From Balneola sp. (GTDB taxonomy: Bacteria > Bacteroidota > Rhodothermia > Balneolales > Balneolaceae), in assembly GCA_002696035.1 (NCBI GenBank), contig NZQV01000018.1, forward strand, positions 1-64,000: 64,000 nucleotides of DNA. The letters run 5' to 3'. This document shows positions 59,845 to 64,000 of the stretch, piece after piece; within the stretch, counting starts at the first letter, position 1; each line of letters begins with the position of its first letter. Under the pieces are notes generated by a model. It saw only the letters and a list, made by a program, of their open reading frames with translations, ran no database searches and was not told where the DNA came from. Position numbers and translations under genes: made by a program.

Positions 59845-61509
59845 TCATCGATCTCTGAATTGAACTTCTTTCCATTCCCCGAACAAATGAGCCACCTTCA
59901 GTCGCTGATACTTACCCGTTGAGGTTACCGGAAGTTCATCTCCAAAAACCACTACCTTGGGCGCTTTTGAAAACGGGAGATGGTCATGACAATAATCCAG
60001 GATGGATTGTTCATCCTCCTCGGCGCCTTCTTTAAGCTGTATATAAGCACCGACTTCTTCCCCATACCAGTCATTCTCAAACCCCACCGAGATCCCTGCT
60101 TTTACTCCCGGAGCTTTATTGATCACCTCATCAATTTCAAGCGGAGCTAAATTAATGCCGCCCCTTATAATAAGTTCTTTCAATCTCCCGGTAATAAAAA
60201 AGAAGGGATTACCCTTGGCATCTCTTTTGATGAAACCTTCATCCCCGCTTCGAAACCACCCATTTGTAAAAGCAGATTCATTGGCTTCCTTATTGTTGAA
60301 ATACCCTTTCATCACGTTTACTCCACGAATTACAATTTCCCCTTTTTCTCCTTCAGGAACAGAGTTTCCTTTCTCATCATGGATGTCCATTTCGTTGGCC
60401 GGAATCGGAATACCAATACTTGGGTAACCAAAATCCCTCATCCATTTATTGTGCTCTTGTTTGGAGTGATCCGCAGGCATGAAACAAGAATAGCATGTGG
60501 TCTCCGAAAGTCCGTACCCATGGATGATGGGAATGTCGAATTTCTCCTCGAAGTTCTGTGCAACTTGCACGGTAAGCGGACCTGCTCCACAAATAATATG
60601 TCGAAATTGATCGATCGAGGGCGCTTCTTTCTCGGAGTAATAGTTGGTGAGATACTGAAGCAAAGTTGGAACCACACTCACAATGTGAACTTTTTCTTCC
60701 TCAACCACCTCAAAGAAATGTCCTGCACTGAATTTCTGATTGAGTACCGTTGAACCTCCAACATAAAACGGAGTGATCATCGTCACAACAGTACCATTTA
60801 CATGATGGATGGGAAGCACACACATCATTTTTGTTTGACCATCAATGTTATGCCATCTAGATGTGCTTCGGGCATCCTCCAACAAATTCCGCTGTGTTAG
60901 AACAACGCCTTTTGGATTCCCTGTTGTACCAGAAGTAAATACGATCAACGCTTCTGATTCAATATCTACTTCAGGATCATCCAGCATTCCTTCCTCTTCT
61001 GAAAAACAAGCCACATCTTCATCACACACCACCATTTCGATTCCGGAAAGTGTGATCTCTTTGTTAATGATCGATTGCACACGACCTGCATATTCATCCC
61101 GAACCAGTGCCAGTTTTACTTCAGCGTTTTCCAAGATATAGGCAACGCGACTGTCGTCTTCACCTAAATTGACTGGCACAACCACTAATCCACAAAACCA
61201 TGCTGCGAAATATTGCACCACGGTATGCCAGTGATTGTGTGAAATGGTTGCAATTTTATCCCCCGGCTGAAGTCCTTTGGATTGATAAAATCGTGCAGTA
61301 TTCAACACATATTCATAGAAATCCCGGTAGGTGATCTCCGTTCTATTTTGATCGGCATCTCTGTATGTCAGATATACCTTGTTGCTGCCAATTCCCTTTT
61401 TTAGCAACTTTTTGAAATCTACTCCAAGATCCGGTAATGGATTGGTAAGACTTCGGGCGTGATCCATCTTCTCTTCTAAGCTTTTGAACTCCATCGATCT
61501 ACAACTCAT
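59845..61509 (-). CDS. class I adenylate-forming acyl-CoA synthetase
   Basis: This 554-residue protein has the AMP-binding motifs LIVFTSGTTGNPKGVVLTQ, IHGYGLSETTCY, the GWFRSGDEGFIKRD hinge and the C-terminal catalytic lysine region TSTGKYQRLK. An N-terminal methionine five residues later (MEFKSLEEK) is an alternative start. The substrate may be a medium or long fatty acid or an aromatic acid. It differs from the ligase at 56260 in lacking that gene's insertions, so the two are not recent duplicates. Confidence 0.9.
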   Translation of the reverse strand: MSCRSMEFKSLEEKMDHARSLTNPLPDLGVDFKKLLKKGIGSNKVYLTYRDADQNRTEITYRDFYEYVLNTARFYQSKGLQPGDKIATISHNHWHTVVQYFAAWFCGLVVVPVNLGEDDSRVAYILENAEVKLALVRDEYAGRVQSIINKEITLSGIEMVVCDEDVACFSEEEGMLDDPEVDIESEALIVFTSGTTGNPKGVVLTQRNLLEDARSTSRWHNIDGQTKMMCVLPIHHVNGTVVTMITPFYVGGSTVLNQKFSAGHFFEVVEEEKVHIVSVVPTLLQYLTNYYSEKEAPSIDQFRHIICGAGPLTVQVAQNFEEKFDIPIIHGYGLSETTCYSCFMPADHSKQEHNKWMRDFGYPSIGIPIPANEMDIHDEKGNSVPEGEKGEIVIRGVNVMKGYFNNKEANESAFTNGWFRSGDEGFIKRDAKGNPFFFITGRLKELIIRGGINLAPLEIDEVINKAPGVKAGISVGFENDWYGEEVGAYIQLKEGAEEDEQSILDYCHDHLPFSKAPKVVVFGDELPVTSTGKYQRLKVAHLFGEWKEVQFRDR

Positions 61510-61554
61510 TTTTTATTGATGGTAGCGGATGAAAATAAAAAAGGCAAATAGATG

Positions 61555-61648
61555 AAACCGCAGAAATCACTGAGGTTCACAGAGTCTTTACACATTGCTA
61601 AGCTTCTGTGCCTATGTTATTTCAGTGTCCAAACATCATTGTTTGGAC
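61555..61648. repeat. hairpin-rich spacer with CCGCAGA/CACAGAG words and terminator-like stem
   Basis: CACTGA and CACAGA near 61569-61584 recur as reverse complements TCTGTG and TCAGTG near 61606-61626, giving a nested stem. A second stem, GTCCAAACA (61627-61635) with TGTTTGGAC (61640-61648), overlaps the stop codon of the M24 peptidase and may terminate it. The CCGCAGA words resemble those at 11536-11552. Confidence 0.5.
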
Positions 61649-62979
61649 GCAGTTCTTGGAATGGTCATAATTTCACGTTGGCGGCCATCTATATACCAAA
61701 CGCCAGTACTGTCGAAAAAGGCATCTTCCTCCAGCATGATGCGGATCTCCTTCCCCCATTCTTCTATGTAAGTCGCTGCATTCAGTTCTATGGAATATGC
61801 TGAATTAAGGTGAAGCGGATAATCGCCATCGCCGGGTACTCCGTCTTGTTGATCCCACATTCCCAGCGTAGTTCCGGCTGCATGACCGTGATACCCGATC
61901 GGGTGCGTATAGATGCTTGGCTTAAGTCCTTCTTCAATCGCTTGTTCACGGGACATTTTCAGTACTTCATTCCCAGTCCGACCCTTTTTGAAATTGGTTG
62001 TGAAAATGTCTTGCAGTCGATTTCCGTTTTCAAATGCTTCCCTCAGATAATCTGGCACCTCGCTTTCTTTCGGGCGCAGCACGTAAGCATGCTGTTGTGT
62101 ATCGGTATTCAATCGAAGGTACTCGATCCCAAAATCTACGTGTAACAGATCGCCGGGTATGATCACATTCTCTTCCGGGCGACTGTCAAAAGTTCTAAGG
62201 TGATCAAAGGAGTCCGGGTCGGCACGCTGAATGGAAACACTGGGATGAAACCATGTATTCAGCTTTAGCTCTTTGATCTTTTCCCGGTACCACCAAACCA
62301 CATCTTCGGTAGTGGTAACGCCCGGTTGAATGACACGGTCCGAAAATCCTTCCGCTATAATTTCGTGTGCGATTCTTACGATCTGCGGATAGATCTGCAT
62401 TTCCTTTGGAGTACGTGTTTCCAGCCACCCTACCGCCAGTTTTTCAGCTGAAACCAATCTCTGCGCATACTTATCGCCGATCGCTTCCTTCATTTCTTTG
62501 TGATCAGTGACAACCAATCCATCTGCATGTCCCCATATTTCAGAGATATTGATCCCGATCGTCTGCGGATCTCTTTCTTCTATGATCTCTTTCAATCGCT
62601 CCCATTGGTTCGGCTGAGTTTCTGGATCCCACGCTCGTTTAAACATCTCTCCTACATCGTAGCGGGCTACAGCTAAGGTTTCCACCTTCCCATCGCCGAG
62701 GTTATGCATCACCAAAATGGTTCTTCTGCGGGCAGCATGCCATGTTGCAGGAAGTAGTGTTTCTATGACCGGATCTTCATTGTATTCCCGGGAAACCACC
62801 ACCCACATATCTATTCCGGTTCGCTCCATGAGTCCTGGAAGCACCGTTTCGATCTTATCCTTAAGCAGATCATCGATCACCTTTGCGCGTTCTTTCATGG
62901 GCAGTATATGCGGGTAATTTTGAGCAGAGAGTGCGGAAGTGAACAGTGATAAAGTGAGAAGCAGTAAGATCTTTTTCAT
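61636..62979 (-). CDS. secreted M24 family metallopeptidase (Xaa-Pro aminopeptidase type)
   Basis: The start is set at ATG 62979 (MKKILLLLTLSLFTSALSAQ), which opens a clean signal peptide; 24 upstream codons in the same frame look non-coding. The 447-residue protein has an N-terminal creatinase-like domain and a C-terminal pita-bread domain. Metal-ligand regions are visible (LLHVDFGIEYLRL, THPIGYHGHAAGTT, YSIELNAATY), although the second aspartate region is unusual. It probably trims peptides in the periplasm. Confidence 0.83.
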   Translation of the reverse strand: MKKILLLLTLSLFTSALSAQNYPHILPMKERAKVIDDLLKDKIETVLPGLMERTGIDMWVVVSREYNEDPVIETLLPATWHAARRRTILVMHNLGDGKVETLAVARYDVGEMFKRAWDPETQPNQWERLKEIIEERDPQTIGINISEIWGHADGLVVTDHKEMKEAIGDKYAQRLVSAEKLAVGWLETRTPKEMQIYPQIVRIAHEIIAEGFSDRVIQPGVTTTEDVVWWYREKIKELKLNTWFHPSVSIQRADPDSFDHLRTFDSRPEENVIIPGDLLHVDFGIEYLRLNTDTQQHAYVLRPKESEVPDYLREAFENGNRLQDIFTTNFKKGRTGNEVLKMSREQAIEEGLKPSIYTHPIGYHGHAAGTTLGMWDQQDGVPGDGDYPLHLNSAYSIELNAATYIEEWGKEIRIMLEEDAFFDSTGVWYIDGRQREIMTIPRTASKQ

Positions 62980-63138
62980 AGTCTGTGATTTGTTGAATGA
63001 TATCGCAGAATATGCCGATGAAATTTGAGAGGGGCAACACGGGTTTTTCACCGGTTTAAATGCTATTGACCAATTAAGACTAACCTATCTATTTTGAATA
63101 TATTGAGAGTTTAAATTTCACTCCCATATAATATTCAA

Positions 63139-63732
63139 TTAAATGTCGCTAGGTAGTGGTAAACCCTGATCAAGCCATTCTCTTAACTTATCTATGCCAA
63201 ACATTCTTCTGACAAGCTGCTCATCTTCAACTCCCCGAGCTATGAAAGTTGAATCATTATTACTACCCCCATAAACTCTTTTTGTAAGTACTAAACTAGG
63301 TACAGCAGGAGTTCCTGCAAATTCATCGAAAATATACTTCATTGTTCCCGTACCAAACCAGTTATTCCCAATTAGCACCTCGTCAAAGGATCCATAGTCT
63401 TCTAAATGACTATAACCTTTTTCTATAACCCAATTATTAGAAATACCAATAGTCATAAAACCCAACTCTAAACTATCTGCTTTCTTTTCTAACCTGCTCT
63501 TAATTTGCTTTACTACTTCAATATTTTCCTGAAGGGTACATATACCACACCCAGGACTGGTAATATATACCATCACTATTTCCTCCTTTTTTTCAATTCT
63601 ATAATCTGAATTATAAGTCGCCCCCAATTCAGCATCACTGCTATTTTGCTTTTTATTTTCACAAAATGTTAATATTAAAATAGCTGGTAATAATAAGCTT
63701 AAAAATTTAACCCTATTTTTGAAATTGCTCAT
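63139..63732 (-). CDS. thioredoxin-like lipoprotein with CGIC motif
   Basis: This 197-residue protein has a signal peptide with a lipobox-like ILTFC. A thioredoxin-like strand-helix follows, with the motif YITSPGCGICTLQENIEVV, a CxxC redox pair. The cis-proline region is likely FAGTPAVPSLVL. It probably acts as a periplasmic thiol reductant or sensor. The gene is strikingly A+T-rich compared with its neighbours and overlaps the upstream gene by 20 bases, indicating coupled translation. Confidence 0.68.
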   Translation of the reverse strand: MSNFKNRVKFLSLLLPAILILTFCENKKQNSSDAELGATYNSDYRIEKKEEIVMVYITSPGCGICTLQENIEVVKQIKSRLEKKADSLELGFMTIGISNNWVIEKGYSHLEDYGSFDEVLIGNNWFGTGTMKYIFDEFAGTPAVPSLVLTKRVYGGSNNDSTFIARGVEDEQLVRRMFGIDKLREWLDQGLPLPSDI

Positions 63733-64000
63733 AGAATCCTTTGTAGATATTAATTAATGGATAACCCTTTTGTCCCTTTGTAACTAAAATATTTTTTGAA
63801 ACCGCTTCTACAGTGGGGAAGTCAAGAGTCAAAAATTTTCCTTCCCCTGTAAATGCATTGATCAAAAATGTCATATTATTTGAGTATAACACTTCATTAT
63901 TATTTCTCTCACTTCTATTTATTTGAAGTAAAAAGTATTCTGTACCTTCAATTTCTAACAACTTATTATAGCTGTCAGTTATATCGTTAGGATTTATACG
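63713..64000 (-). CDS. 6-bladed propeller-like protein, 5' part outside the window
   Basis: The open frame runs to the window edge without a start, so this is the C-terminal 95 residues. Its segments YFLLQINRSERNN and NMTFLINAFTGEGKFLTLDFP resemble blades of BF3164/6-bladed beta-propeller lipoproteins of Bacteroidota. This is a weak resemblance. It is A+T-rich like its partner and overlaps it by 20 bases. Confidence 0.5.
   Translation of the reverse strand, partial: RINPNDITDSYNKLLEIEGTEYFLLQINRSERNNNEVLYSNNMTFLINAFTGEGKFLTLDFPTVEAVSKNILVTKGQKGYPLINIYKGFYEQFQK

Noticed and set aside
1-64000. CRISPR array, prophage or complete insertion sequence
   Set aside because: No regularly spaced repeats with unique spacers and no transposase, integrase or phage structural gene was found on either strand.

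Overview
The window looks like chromosomal DNA of a marine or hypersaline member of the Balneolota (Balneolaceae) or a close relative in the Rhodothermota/Bacteroidota group. Two giant surface proteins end in T9SS type A sorting domains with the QNYPNPFNP motif typical of these phyla. Carotenoid hydroxylase CrtZ, TPR-type sensor kinases, BlaI/M56-TonB pairs, TAnnTTTG-like -7 boxes and moderate G+C also fit. The assignment is by inference; no rRNA gene is present.

Layout. 1-4.4 kb: tandem copies of a 61-residue lipoprotein (a third copy is cut by the window start), then a secreted TPR-CHAT caspase-like protein and, convergent to it, an anti-sigma-like TPR membrane protein. 4.7-11.5 kb: a TlpA-like thiol-disulfide lipoprotein and a NagZ-like lipoprotein that overlap, an HD phosphohydrolase, an S9 peptidase and a DinB-family protein. 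11.7-16.5 kb: CrtZ, an umuDC operon whose UmuD lacks the catalytic dyad, and an FAD oxidoreductase/M20 amidohydrolase operon. 16.6-21.2 kb: a DUF4097 protein, a DUF4405 protein, MnmD, EngB and PurF. 21.3-26.1 kb: two tandem paralogous TPR histidine kinases and OsmC. 26.3-36.7 kb: tRNA-Gly(GCC) with a decayed upstream copy, a frameshifted GIY-YIG gene and two T9SS cargo proteins of 1684 and 1580 residues. 37-41 kb: a histidine kinase/OmpR-type regulator pair, an FMN reductase, a probable small RNA and a macrodomain protein. 41-47 kb: a minus-strand DNA-damage block (RarA, class II CPD photolyase, two unknown membrane proteins, FeS-type 6-4 photolyase). 47-51.3 kb: BlaI/M56-TonB, PspC, a Gfo/Idh-like protein, a small secreted protein behind a striking 11-bp phased repeat array, and a 51-residue membrane peptide. 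51.3-58 kb: a minus-strand beta-oxidation cluster (dienoyl-CoA-reductase-like SDR, thiolase, FadB, acyl-CoA ligase) interrupted by a decayed four-helix-bundle gene. 58-64 kb: hotdog thioesterase, Stealth phosphotransferase, a second acyl-CoA synthetase, an M24 peptidase and an A+T-rich pair cut by the window end.

Themes. UV and DNA-damage tolerance is well represented (UmuDC, two photolyases, RarA), which fits a sunlit, pigmented organism. Fatty-acid degradation forms one cluster. Surface and envelope functions are frequent. The most unusual items are the lipoprotein array beside the CHAT protease, the predicted uncleavable UmuD, the six-unit 11-bp regulatory array at 50597-50662 and the structured small RNA near 40.2-40.35 kb. 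No complete insertion sequence, prophage or CRISPR array was seen.
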